Under the pieces are notes generated by a model. It saw nothing but the letters and a program-made list of their open reading frames with translations, had not been told where the DNA came from and searched no databases. 64,000 nt of DNA from Microthrix sp041394405 (GTDB lineage Bacteria > Actinomycetota > Acidimicrobiia > Acidimicrobiales > Microtrichaceae): NCBI GenBank assembly GCA_041394405.1, contig JAWKIF010000010.1, forward strand, positions 244,918-308,917, read 5' to 3'. Positions 1 to 7,668 of the stretch are shown in pieces; position 1 is the stretch's first letter; each line of letters begins with the position of its first letter. The position numbers and the translations under genes are program-made.

Positions 1-568
1 TGAGGTTGATCCAGACCAGGTAGGAGTGGTTGTCGACGGTTCGGCGCGCCGACTTGGAGCCGATGAAGTACCCGGCCCAGCAGACCAGCGCCGCAACCGC
101 CCAGAGATTGCCGGCGAGCGTCGCCTCGCCCTCGGTCCCGGCACCCAGCACCACCATCGCCACGCCAACGATGGCCAGGGCGCCCCAGGTGAGGTGCGTC
201 CTGGTCACCCGTTCGCCGAAGAACACAGCGGCCGCGGCCAGTACGCCGATGGGCTGCAGGGCCGAAACCGTGACGGCAATGGCCACGCTGGTGTGCTGAA
301 GGGCCAGGTAGAAGGCGATCAGGTCGGCGCCGAAGAAGAAGCCGCCCAACGCCACCGCGCGCAGCTGGCTCCGGCGCAGCCGCATCCCGCGAGCCGCCAT
401 GACTGCGGCGTACACGGCGAAGCCCAGCCACAGGCGGAGGAACGCCAGGCTGATGCCCTCCATGCCGGTGCCGGCGATGAGGACGTTGCCGCCGCCCCAC
501 AGCGACACGGCCAGGCCGGCTGCGGCCAGCCCGGTCGGAGATGGCTGGGCGTCCTTGCCGGCACCCAC
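1..568 (-). CDS. EamA-family (DMT) permease, 3' part beyond window
   Basis: The minus strand encodes about 189 residues of a hydrophobic protein made of alternating membrane segments, with motifs typical of drug/metabolite transporters, for example FLRLWLGFAVYAAVMAARG and SVAIAVTVSALQPIGVLAAA followed by FFGERVT. The family exports small metabolites or drugs across the cytoplasmic membrane; the substrate cannot be read from sequence. The GTG start overlaps the last base of the argS stop (TAGTG), so it is likely co-transcribed with and translationally coupled to argS. The C-terminal part lies outside the window. A second EamA protein lies nearby at 3775-4707 on the other strand. Confidence 0.85.
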   Translation of the reverse strand, partial: MGAGKDAQPSPTGLAAAGLAVSLWGGGNVLIAGTGMEGISLAFLRLWLGFAVYAAVMAARGMRLRRSQLRAVALGGFFFGADLIAFYLALQHTSVAIAVTVSALQPIGVLAAAAVFFGERVTRTHLTWGALAIVGVAMVVLGAGTEGEATLAGNLWAVAALVCWAGYFIGSKSARRTVDNHSYLVWINL

Positions 569-2322
569 TACATGCGCTCGGGGGCGTCGATGCCCAGCAG
601 CCCCAAGCCTCGCACCATCACCGCTTCGGTGCCGATCGCCAGCGCCAACCGGTCGCGTCGTTGCTGCTCGGTGTCCGCCTTGAGGATGGGCGCCGCCTCG
701 TAGAAACGCGTGAATGTCTGCGCCAATTCAAACAAGTAGGTGCACAGCCGGTGCGGTTGGGCGGTTTGGGCGGTGTCGCGCACCACGCGGTCGAAGGCCA
801 CCAGCGCCAGCGCCAGCGCACGCTCGGCGGGCTCGGCCACCCCCACCACGTCCGGGAGATCGGCCCCGTCCTCACCGGGGACGGGCACGCCCGCGGCCCG
901 GGCCTTGCGCAGGATCGACCGCACCCGCGCCACCACGTACTGCAGATAGGGCGAGGTGTTGCCCTCAAAGGCCAGCATGCGGTCGAAGCTGAACAGGTAG
1001 TCCCGAGTGCGATCCGAGGACAGGTCGGCGTACTTCACCGCGCCGATCCCCACGGCCCGAGCCACCGCGGCGCGTTCAGCCTCATCGAGGTCGGGGTTCT
1101 TGTACTCGATGACGGCCGCCGCCCGGCTGACGGCCTCGTCCAACAGGTCCGACAGCTTGATCGTGGCCCCGGCTCGGGTTCGCAACAGCTTGTTGTCCTC
1201 GCCCAATACCGATCCGAAGGCCACGTGGGTGGCCTCGGTGGCGTCGGTCAGCCAGCCTGCGGCCCTGGCCACGGCAACGACCATGGCCAGGTGCTCGTGC
1301 TGAGTGGAGCCGACGACGTAGAGAATTCGATCGGCGCCGAGCTGATCAATCCGATAGCGCAGCGCGGCCAGGTCCGTCGTCGCATAGCCGTAGCCACCGT
1401 CGCCCTTTTGGACGATCAACGGCAGGGGCTCGCCGTCGCGGTTGGAGAATCCCTCCGGAAACACGCAACGCGCCCCCTCGGAGCCCTGCAGCAGGCCGGC
1501 CTCGTCCAGGTCCGCCACCACCGCTTCGAGCTGGGAGTTGTACATGGACTCGCCGGCAAGGTCGTCGGCGGTCATGCGCACGCCCAAGCGGTCGTAGACC
1601 TCCTGGAAATAGGCCGCCGAGAGTTCGACGAGTATCTGCCACAACCTGAGCGTTTCGGGGTCGCCGGCCTGGAGGGCAACCACCCGGGAGCGGGCGCGAT
1701 CTGCGAACTCCTCCGAGCCGTCGAAGGCGACGCGAGCCTCACGGTAGAACTGGTTCAGGTCGCCCAAGGCCAGCTGGCCGATGGCCTGGTCCTCGCCCAG
1801 GTCGATGAGGTGCTCGATGAGCATGCCGAAGGGGGTCCCCCAATCTCCGATGTGGTTCTGGCGGATCACCGTGTCGCCGCGAGCCTCCAGGATGCGAACC
1901 AAGGCATCGCCGATCACCGTCGAACGCAGATGGCCGACGTGCATTTCCTTGGCCACGTTGGGCGCCGAGTAGTCGACGACCACCGTCTGCGGCGCCGCGC
2001 TGGTCGTGATGCCCGCCTCGGGGTCGGCCACCACCGCTGCCGCCTCGGCACCCAGAAACGCGCTGTCCAGGGTGAGGTTCACGAACCCCGGTCCAGCGAT
2101 CTCTGCCGATGCGATGCCGCCCAGGTCGGCTGCGTCGAGCACGGCCTGGGCCAGCTCGCGGGGGTTGGAGCCGAGGCGCTTGGCCAACCCCATCACGCCG
2201 TTGGCCTGGTAGTCGGCCCGATCCGACGGGCGCACCACCGGGTCGGCGTCGCCGTGCTCCGGCGCGACGGCGGCGATGGCCTGCGCCAGGCGTTCGGAGA
2301 GGACGGAGATGGGGTCTGCCAT
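568..2322 (-). CDS. argS: Arginyl-tRNA synthetase
   Basis: Charges tRNA-Arg with arginine in the cytoplasm. The 584-residue protein starts MADPISVLSERL and has the N-terminal additional domain (about 1-100), the HIGH-type signature SAPNVAKEMHVGHLRS (HVGH near residues 128-131), the catalytic Rossmann core, and a C-terminal DALR anticodon-binding domain rich in ArgRS features (VAFDRVVRDTAQTAQPHRLC). As in many ArgRS enzymes the KMSK loop is degenerate (EDNKLLRTRAG). The frame is open to 2562, but the upstream 80 residues are low-complexity Arg/Ala sequence, so the ATG at 2322 is chosen. Length is normal for the family. Divergent from the gene at 2414. Confidence 0.95.
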   Translation of the reverse strand: MADPISVLSERLAQAIAAVAPEHGDADPVVRPSDRADYQANGVMGLAKRLGSNPRELAQAVLDAADLGGIASAEIAGPGFVNLTLDSAFLGAEAAAVVADPEAGITTSAAPQTVVVDYSAPNVAKEMHVGHLRSTVIGDALVRILEARGDTVIRQNHIGDWGTPFGMLIEHLIDLGEDQAIGQLALGDLNQFYREARVAFDGSEEFADRARSRVVALQAGDPETLRLWQILVELSAAYFQEVYDRLGVRMTADDLAGESMYNSQLEAVVADLDEAGLLQGSEGARCVFPEGFSNRDGEPLPLIVQKGDGGYGYATTDLAALRYRIDQLGADRILYVVGSTQHEHLAMVVAVARAAGWLTDATEATHVAFGSVLGEDNKLLRTRAGATIKLSDLLDEAVSRAAAVIEYKNPDLDEAERAAVARAVGIGAVKYADLSSDRTRDYLFSFDRMLAFEGNTSPYLQYVVARVRSILRKARAAGVPVPGEDGADLPDVVGVAEPAERALALALVAFDRVVRDTAQTAQPHRLCTYLFELAQTFTRFYEAAPILKADTEQQRRDRLALAIGTEAVMVRGLGLLGIDAPERM

Positions 2323-2413
2323 GGCGCGATGGTCCGCCGAAGTGGGCCCCCCGGTCAATCCGGTTGCGCCCCCGCGTCCGTCAACTCCGCGGGGCTGGTG
2401 CCGATGGGGGACG

Positions 2414-3763
2414 GTGAGCACCACCCGCAGCGAGCTTCTCGCGGCCCAGGACGATCGCCAGGGGGAGTCCAACCCGGTGCTGGATGCCCTTGCTTCGCCC
2501 CGCGCCCACCGCATCGCGGTCGCCGTGGCCCTGGCCCTGGCCGTGGCGCTGGGCGCTGCCATCCTGGGCGGCGGCGGATCCGATGGCCCGACGGGGCGCC
2601 TCGGGGGCGACTACCCGGCGTTCTACGGGGCGTCGCGCATGGTGCTGGAGGGCCAGGGCGCCAACCTGTACGACCCCGCTGCGCAGGCTGCCGCCCAGCA
2701 CGACCTGATGGGCGCCACCTCCGGTGAGTTCGTCTACCACCCGTACCCACCGTTTCTCGCCGGACTCCTCGTGCCCCTAGCCGCGTTGGGCTACCGCCTG
2801 AGCTTCATGGTGTGGGTCGTCGCCTCGGTGGGCATGGTGGCATGGGCGCTGCGACTGCTCCGCCCGCACGTCCGTCTGATCGACCGGGCGTTTCTGCCGG
2901 TGCTGGTCGCCACCCTGACGTTTTGGCCGCTTCTTCGGGGCATCATCGGCGGTCAAAACACCGCACTGACCATGCTGCTCAGCGTCGGGGCGTGGTGGGC
3001 GCTGCGCGAGCGGCGCGACGTCCTGGCCGGTGCCCTGCTGGCTGGGTTGACCTACAAACCCCAGTTCGCCGGGCCCCTCATCGCCCTGGTGGTCGTGGTG
3101 GAGGTGGGACGCCACCGACGCTGGGGCATCCTGGGCGGCCTGGCGGGGGCGGGTGCAGCGCTGTGGGCCATTGGAGCCTGGGTGAACGGCTGGGACTGGG
3201 TGTGGAGCTGGCCCAAGGCCGTCGGGGACTATCCCTCGATCGTCGCCCGCAACGATGCCGCAAACGAGGTGAGCTTCATTGGTGTCGCCCGGTCGATCTG
3301 GGGCTACGGGTCGCCGGTGGCCCTCGCCATCGGCGGCCTGCTGGCGGTGGCCTGCGCCGCTGCCTTGGCCGGCGTCTGGTGGCGACGCGGCGCCGAGGCG
3401 AATCCCCTGCTGCGCCTGGACGTCGGGCTGTTGGGCTGCACCCTGGCGTCGCTGATGCTGTTGCCGCCCCACTCGATGTTTTACGACTCGGGGCTGGCGC
3501 TCGTCGCCCTGTGGTTTCTGGCCGATCGGGCGACCGGCCGACATGGCTGGCGCGGCGACCTCGCCCATGGCCGACCGTCGCTGCAGCTGGTGGCTGCCGC
3601 GTGGCTGTGGGGGCTGGTTCACCTGCTGTCGGCCGCCGACGTCGTGACGCCGCTGCTGGTGGTGTGCACTGCGCTCGCCATCCTCGCCGGCCGGGTGGCC
3701 CTGCTCCAGCGGCCGGGCGAGGCGACGGCGAGCAACGCCGTGGTGGAGGTCACCGGCCGATAG
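2414..3763 (+). CDS. DUF2029/GT87-type membrane glycosyltransferase
   Basis: A 449-residue polytopic protein starting at GTG 2414 (VSTTRSELL) behind a G-rich ribosome binding site. An early membrane helix is followed by GGDYPAFYGASRMVLEGQG and NLYDPAAQ, which match the first periplasmic loop of polyprenol-phosphate-mannose-dependent alpha-mannosyltransferases (DUF2029/GT87, GT-C fold), where an early Asp is catalytic. About ten hydrophobic segments follow, with WPLLRGIIGGQNTALTMLL and LLPPHSMFYDSGLAL. It probably adds sugars to envelope glycans outside the membrane. The longer frame from 2276 overlaps argS and is not used. Confidence 0.8.
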   Translation: MSTTRSELLAAQDDRQGESNPVLDALASPRAHRIAVAVALALAVALGAAILGGGGSDGPTGRLGGDYPAFYGASRMVLEGQGANLYDPAAQAAAQHDLMGATSGEFVYHPYPPFLAGLLVPLAALGYRLSFMVWVVASVGMVAWALRLLRPHVRLIDRAFLPVLVATLTFWPLLRGIIGGQNTALTMLLSVGAWWALRERRDVLAGALLAGLTYKPQFAGPLIALVVVVEVGRHRRWGILGGLAGAGAALWAIGAWVNGWDWVWSWPKAVGDYPSIVARNDAANEVSFIGVARSIWGYGSPVALAIGGLLAVACAAALAGVWWRRGAEANPLLRLDVGLLGCTLASLMLLPPHSMFYDSGLALVALWFLADRATGRHGWRGDLAHGRPSLQLVAAAWLWGLVHLLSAADVVTPLLVVCTALAILAGRVALLQRPGEATASNAVVEVTGR

Positions 3764-3774
3764 CGTGCGGCGCC

Positions 3775-4707
3775 GTGTCGGTCGTCCTCGCCCTATTCTC
3801 TGCCGCTTCCTACGGCGTCGCCGACTTCCTGGGTGGCACCGCCAGCCGCCGGGTGCACGCCCTGGTGGTCACGCTCGTCTCGCTCACCACCGGCGCCACC
3901 GGCATCGCGATGCTGTGCCTGGTGCAGGGCGGCGTCCTGAGCGGCGCCGACGTGTGGTGGTCGCTCGCAGCGGGCGTGGTCGGTTCGCTGGGGTTGGCCA
4001 CCTTCTACTCGGCGCTGGCCCTCGGCCCGATGGGCGTGGTGGCGCCGCTGTCGGCGGTGACCTCGGCGATCGTGCCGGTGGCGTCCGGGCTGGCCCTGGG
4101 CGAGCGGCCGAGCGCGGTGTCGCTGGTCGGCGTCGCCGTCGCGCTCCCGGCCATCGCCATGGTCGCCCGCGAGCGACGCCTGCCCACCGAGCCGCGGCGC
4201 GTCGCGCCCGGCACGCTGGCCAAGGCGCTGGGCGCCGGTGTCGGGTTCGGTGGCTACCTGGTGCTGCTCAGCCGAACCGACGAGGCGTCCAACATGTGGC
4301 CGGTGCTGATCGGTCGCGGTTCCTCCATCGTGGTCATGGCCGGCCTGGCGGCCGCCCTCGGCGTGCTGAGTTGGCCCAACGCATGGAAGCCCGGCCGGGC
4401 CAGGTCGGCGGTGCCCAAAGCTGGTGCCGGGGAGACCGAGCTGACCGACCGCGACGGCGGCGCCGACGGCGAGCGTGGAGCGCTGCGGCTGGCGCTCGCT
4501 GCAGGGGTGTTCGATGCCGGTGGCAACGTTTTCTACCTGTTGGCCGTGCGCGCCGACCTGCTGGCCTTGGTGGCCGCCATCCAGAGCCTCTATCCGGCCG
4601 CAACCGTCTCGTTGGCCGGTGCCCTGCAGGGCGAACGCCCCCAACGCATCCAATGGGTTGGCATGGCGCTCGCGATGCTGGCGGTGGTCCTGGTGGTCGC
4701 CGGTTGA
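3775..4707 (+). CDS. EamA-family (DMT) permease
   Basis: A 310-residue protein from GTG 3775 (VSVVLALFSAASYGVADFLGG) built of two five-helix EamA repeats (about residues 1-135 and 150-310). SALALGPMGVVAPLSAVTS and SLYPAATVSLAGALQGERPQ are the usual end-of-repeat signatures. It probably transports a small metabolite across the cytoplasmic membrane; the substrate is unknown. It lies 11 bp after the DUF2029 gene and is likely co-transcribed with it. A charged loop of about 30 residues (near 205-235) separates the repeats. The open frame back to 2812 is a shadow of the preceding gene. Confidence 0.85.
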   Translation: MSVVLALFSAASYGVADFLGGTASRRVHALVVTLVSLTTGATGIAMLCLVQGGVLSGADVWWSLAAGVVGSLGLATFYSALALGPMGVVAPLSAVTSAIVPVASGLALGERPSAVSLVGVAVALPAIAMVARERRLPTEPRRVAPGTLAKALGAGVGFGGYLVLLSRTDEASNMWPVLIGRGSSIVVMAGLAAALGVLSWPNAWKPGRARSAVPKAGAGETELTDRDGGADGERGALRLALAAGVFDAGGNVFYLLAVRADLLALVAAIQSLYPAATVSLAGALQGERPQRIQWVGMALAMLAVVLVVAG

Positions 4708-4718
4708 GTTCCAGCAGG

Positions 4719-5552
4719 TCACAAGTCGGTGCCAGCGTCTCCGGTGCGGTCCGCAGTGGTGGTTGAGGCAGGGCACAGCACGGTGCCAGCCCGACTGAGT
4801 AGAGCAGCGTACGCGCTGTCGTAGTCGCTCCACAGCTCATCTACCAGGGCTGCAGGGAGGCGGACGTCGTGCTCGGTGGTCTCTGGCCGGATCGACCCTT
4901 CCCGGATGCGGTGGGAGGTGTCGCCAAATCCCGCTCGTCCGGTATGGGCGCCGACCTCGTAGGTCGGGCGCAACGGCACATCCAGCCTGAGGGCCTCGGT
5001 GAGACCGGCGAGGAGTGTGTCGCTCTCGGAGACTACGGCCTCCGCGGGGAAGAAGATCACGTCGCGACGCCGCTCAGCGGCAGAGACGCAGGTTGCCAGA
5101 CGATCCCGATAGTGGCTGGCAGCGCGCTCCGGGTCGGCCTTCCAGTTGTTCGGGCCTCGCTTGCGACCCATCGTCACGATGCTGGCAACGGCGTCCTGTG
5201 GAGTTCGGATGCTCACCATGACCGTCGCACGACGCGAAGCGAGCACCGAGTCGGCGATGGGGAAGTGGTCGTGCAGCACTTTGTCCAAGACGTATCGGCC
5301 GGTCAGCCGTCGATCCAGCGTCACCGCAGCGAGGTGACGCATACGGAGCAGGTCGCGCCGGCCTCGATAGGGAATCATCAACTCGCCGTACCCGTCGATG
5401 TCCGGGTTGGTGTTGAGTACATGACAGAGCACGGACGAGTAGCTGCGCATGTGTGAGATGAGAAACAGGGGTCGCCGTGGCCGCGTCACGTTCAGGGCCC
5501 AGGCTGGCCGGCGTGTCCACTTGAGCGGACTGGGTTGTGGGGTGGCCGACAC
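4719..5552 (-). CDS. Sulfotransferase-like protein
   Basis: A protein of about 277 residues. The segment RRPLFLISHMRSYSSVLCHVL resembles the 5'-phosphosulfate-binding loop of PAPS-dependent sulfotransferases, and VMVSIRTPQDAVASIVTMGR resembles their 3'-phosphate-binding strand and helix (R..D..AS). Such enzymes transfer sulfate from PAPS to a hydroxyl, often a glycan or lipid. The acceptor is unknown. GTG 5552 has a GGGAG-type ribosome binding site nine bases upstream; GTG 5588 is an alternative start. Convergent with the EamA gene, whose stop lies 11 bp away. Next to glycan genes, so envelope decoration is plausible but inferred. Confidence 0.7.
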   Translation of the reverse strand: MSATPQPSPLKWTRRPAWALNVTRPRRPLFLISHMRSYSSVLCHVLNTNPDIDGYGELMIPYRGRRDLLRMRHLAAVTLDRRLTGRYVLDKVLHDHFPIADSVLASRRATVMVSIRTPQDAVASIVTMGRKRGPNNWKADPERAASHYRDRLATCVSAAERRRDVIFFPAEAVVSESDTLLAGLTEALRLDVPLRPTYEVGAHTGRAGFGDTSHRIREGSIRPETTEHDVRLPAALVDELWSDYDSAYAALLSRAGTVLCPASTTTADRTGDAGTDL

Positions 5553-5677
5553 GGGTGAAGTCTCCCAACGCCTGGGTGGTGGGTCCACCTGGGGCTCGCC
5601 GAACTCCGTTCTTGCGGGTCGAAATGGCTTTCAGTACTGTCCCGGAAGAACAAGAATTTTCACACGAGGGGGACAGC

Positions 5678-6646
5678 ATGTTGCGGCGTGTCACATTCGG
5701 ATCCAAGGTCGGGCGGTTTGCCACTGCGCTGGTGATGATCGGGTCGGCCTTGGTGCTGACACCCGGTTCGGCGGGTGCTGCCAACGGCAACTTGTCCGAC
5801 ATCGACGTTGCCTATCACGGTGATGATGACTATGTGGTGTCCACCCTGTCCACCAACGGCACCATCACGGTGGAACCGGTCGATTGCACCACGGCCACCA
5901 CCTGTTCCCGACACGGTTGGACCACCCTGGGCACCGGGTTCAAGGCGATGCTCATCAACGCCTTTGACCACTACGGAAACGTGGTGGTCATCGGCCGACG
6001 TGCCAACGGTGACACCTGGTACCGCAAAGGATCATGTGGCGAAACCTACTGTTCCTGGGACAAGTGGCGCAGCATCGGCGGGAGAGTGGTGTCGGTGCGG
6101 AGCGCCGACGCCAACTACGAAGACTGCGTGCACCTGGCGGGCATCGGTCCCACCGGGGGGGTCTTCCAGGCCAAGGTCTGCGACTACGGGTTCAACGGCT
6201 GGAGCTCGCTGGGCGGTCGGCTCAGCCAGATCGGGGTGGACTGGAACGGTCAGGTGTACGGCACCTCACGGTCGGGCGCGTTCTACTACCGCGAATCGGG
6301 CCGTTGGCGCTGGGCCGGCGGCAATGTCACGCAGCCGGTCAACGCCGATTTCGACATCGACCTGAAGTGCGGTTTGGCGCCCCGAAGGAACGTGTGGTGC
6401 TTCGACGTGTCGACCCGCCGCTGGACCAACTACGGCGGGTATTGGCGCAAGCTGGACGATGGCCAGGTGGTGATCGGAATCTCGAAGAACTGGTCGTTCC
6501 AGCTACTCCGGCCGAGCTACATTCGGGATGTTGGCGGCAAGCTCAACCAGGCGGCCGGGAGTGAATGCCTGGTTGTGGGCGTGGGCGGCGACTACCGGTC
6601 GTGGTATCGCAATCTCTGCTACGGCAACGGGTGGTACCGCCTGTAG
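5678..6646 (+). CDS. Secreted Trp/Gly-rich propeller-like repeat protein
   Basis: Starts at ATG 5678 behind GAGGGGGA with a clear Sec signal peptide (MLRRVTFGSKVGR, hydrophobic core, cleavage near SAGA-AN, residue 34), giving 322 residues. The mature part repeats a roughly 45-50-residue pattern in which W..LGG is followed by a G-x-V/L-Y-G strand (WSSLGGRLSQIGVDWNG; WRSIGGRVVS; WRWAGGNVTQ). This resembles tachylectin/tectonin-like beta-propeller lectins. Many Cys residues suggest extracellular disulfides. The last 150 residues are clearly paralogous to the fragment at 17447-18076 (shared YWRKLDDGQ). The exact family is not recognised; the lectin-like fold is inference. Confidence 0.7.
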   Translation: MLRRVTFGSKVGRFATALVMIGSALVLTPGSAGAANGNLSDIDVAYHGDDDYVVSTLSTNGTITVEPVDCTTATTCSRHGWTTLGTGFKAMLINAFDHYGNVVVIGRRANGDTWYRKGSCGETYCSWDKWRSIGGRVVSVRSADANYEDCVHLAGIGPTGGVFQAKVCDYGFNGWSSLGGRLSQIGVDWNGQVYGTSRSGAFYYRESGRWRWAGGNVTQPVNADFDIDLKCGLAPRRNVWCFDVSTRRWTNYGGYWRKLDDGQVVIGISKNWSFQLLRPSYIRDVGGKLNQAAGSECLVVGVGGDYRSWYRNLCYGNGWYRL

Positions 6647-6680
6647 CCCAGCCCTGGTTAGGGGCCTGACCGCCGGATGC

Positions 6681-7568
6681 CTATTCGGCGGCCAGGCGCT
6701 GCACCTTGTTGGCGACGCGACGGATGAGCGCCTTGGCCTGTGATGCGCCACCGGAGGAACCGGGCGTGGAGGCCGGGCCGGACTTGGTCGACGCCTTTGC
6801 ACCGCCGCCGCCGTGTTTGGCCTTGCCACCGACCACCCGAATGAGGCGTTCGCCGCGGACCACCTCGTGCGGGTCGGCCCGGTAGTCGTTGGTCGCGGCC
6901 AGCTGCTCGATGATCTCGGCTTGGAGCGGGCCGGGGTCGCCCCACGTCGCGTACATCTTCATGGGGCTGGCGCAAATGGGGTGCAGGTCGCTGTTGATGA
7001 TGGTCTCCCACACGGCACATGCCGTGCCGGGGGTGTGCTCGGTGCGGTAGTCGTCGAAGACCACCACTCCATCGGGGCGCAACAGCCGCCGAGCCGCCTG
7101 CGCATCGGCCAGCACGTGCTCGTACATGTGGGAGGCGTCGATGTGGACGAGGCGGCAACTGCCCGCTTCCACGTGGTCCTCGATCTCCGAGCTGAGGCCG
7201 CGAACGACCGCGGGAAGCTCATCGTGGAACGCCAGATAGTTGGCCCGAAACTCGTCTTCGGACAGGGTGCGGTAGGCGTTTCGGTCGGCCTGATGCAGGT
7301 CGGACTCGTCATGGACGTCCTCGAAGAGGTCCAGAACCGTGAAGGATTCCCCCGGCTGCACGAACCGGCCGATGTGGACGGCGCTCTTGCCTTTGTAGAC
7401 GCCGAGCTCCACTAGATCACCGGGCTCTTGATTGGCGTTCTGCCAGGTGAGGATGCGCTCGAAGATCCACCGGTCGGTGAGGATGAACCAACCGGGAATG
7501 TCGTCCAGGGTGCGGGGCCCGGGAGTCTTGGCCGGGGGCGACTGAGGGTTGGTCGAGGGGCTGTTCAT
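6681..7568 (-). CDS. TylF/MycF-like SAM-dependent methyltransferase
   Basis: A 295-residue cytoplasmic protein. PGDLVELGVYKGKSAVHIGR is the SAM-binding glycine motif; SCRLVHIDASHMYEHVLAD and DGVVVFDDYRTEHTPG are the metal and substrate motifs of macrocin-O-methyltransferase (TylF) and related class I methyltransferases that methylate sugar hydroxyls. The C-terminal 45 residues are a Gly/Lys/Ser-rich tail absent from core family members. Neighbouring genes for exported and glycan proteins suggest O-methylation of a surface sugar, which is inference. Confidence 0.75.
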   Translation of the reverse strand: MNSPSTNPQSPPAKTPGPRTLDDIPGWFILTDRWIFERILTWQNANQEPGDLVELGVYKGKSAVHIGRFVQPGESFTVLDLFEDVHDESDLHQADRNAYRTLSEDEFRANYLAFHDELPAVVRGLSSEIEDHVEAGSCRLVHIDASHMYEHVLADAQAARRLLRPDGVVVFDDYRTEHTPGTACAVWETIINSDLHPICASPMKMYATWGDPGPLQAEIIEQLAATNDYRADPHEVVRGERLIRVVGGKAKHGGGGAKASTKSGPASTPGSSGGASQAKALIRRVANKVQRLAAE

Positions 7569-7668
7569 CCGTCAATCATGCCAGAACCCCGAGCGAAGGA
7601 AGAAGCCCTTCCAGCCCAGTCGGCAGCGAAGCTGACCGAGCTCGAGATGCGGGCGTTGGGCCCCGTGG

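Noticed and set aside
541..2413. Long plus-strand open frame covering argS
   Set aside because: It is antisense to argS, which has all ArgRS motifs. The translated sequence is His/Gly/Arg-rich low complexity, a usual GC-rich shadow.
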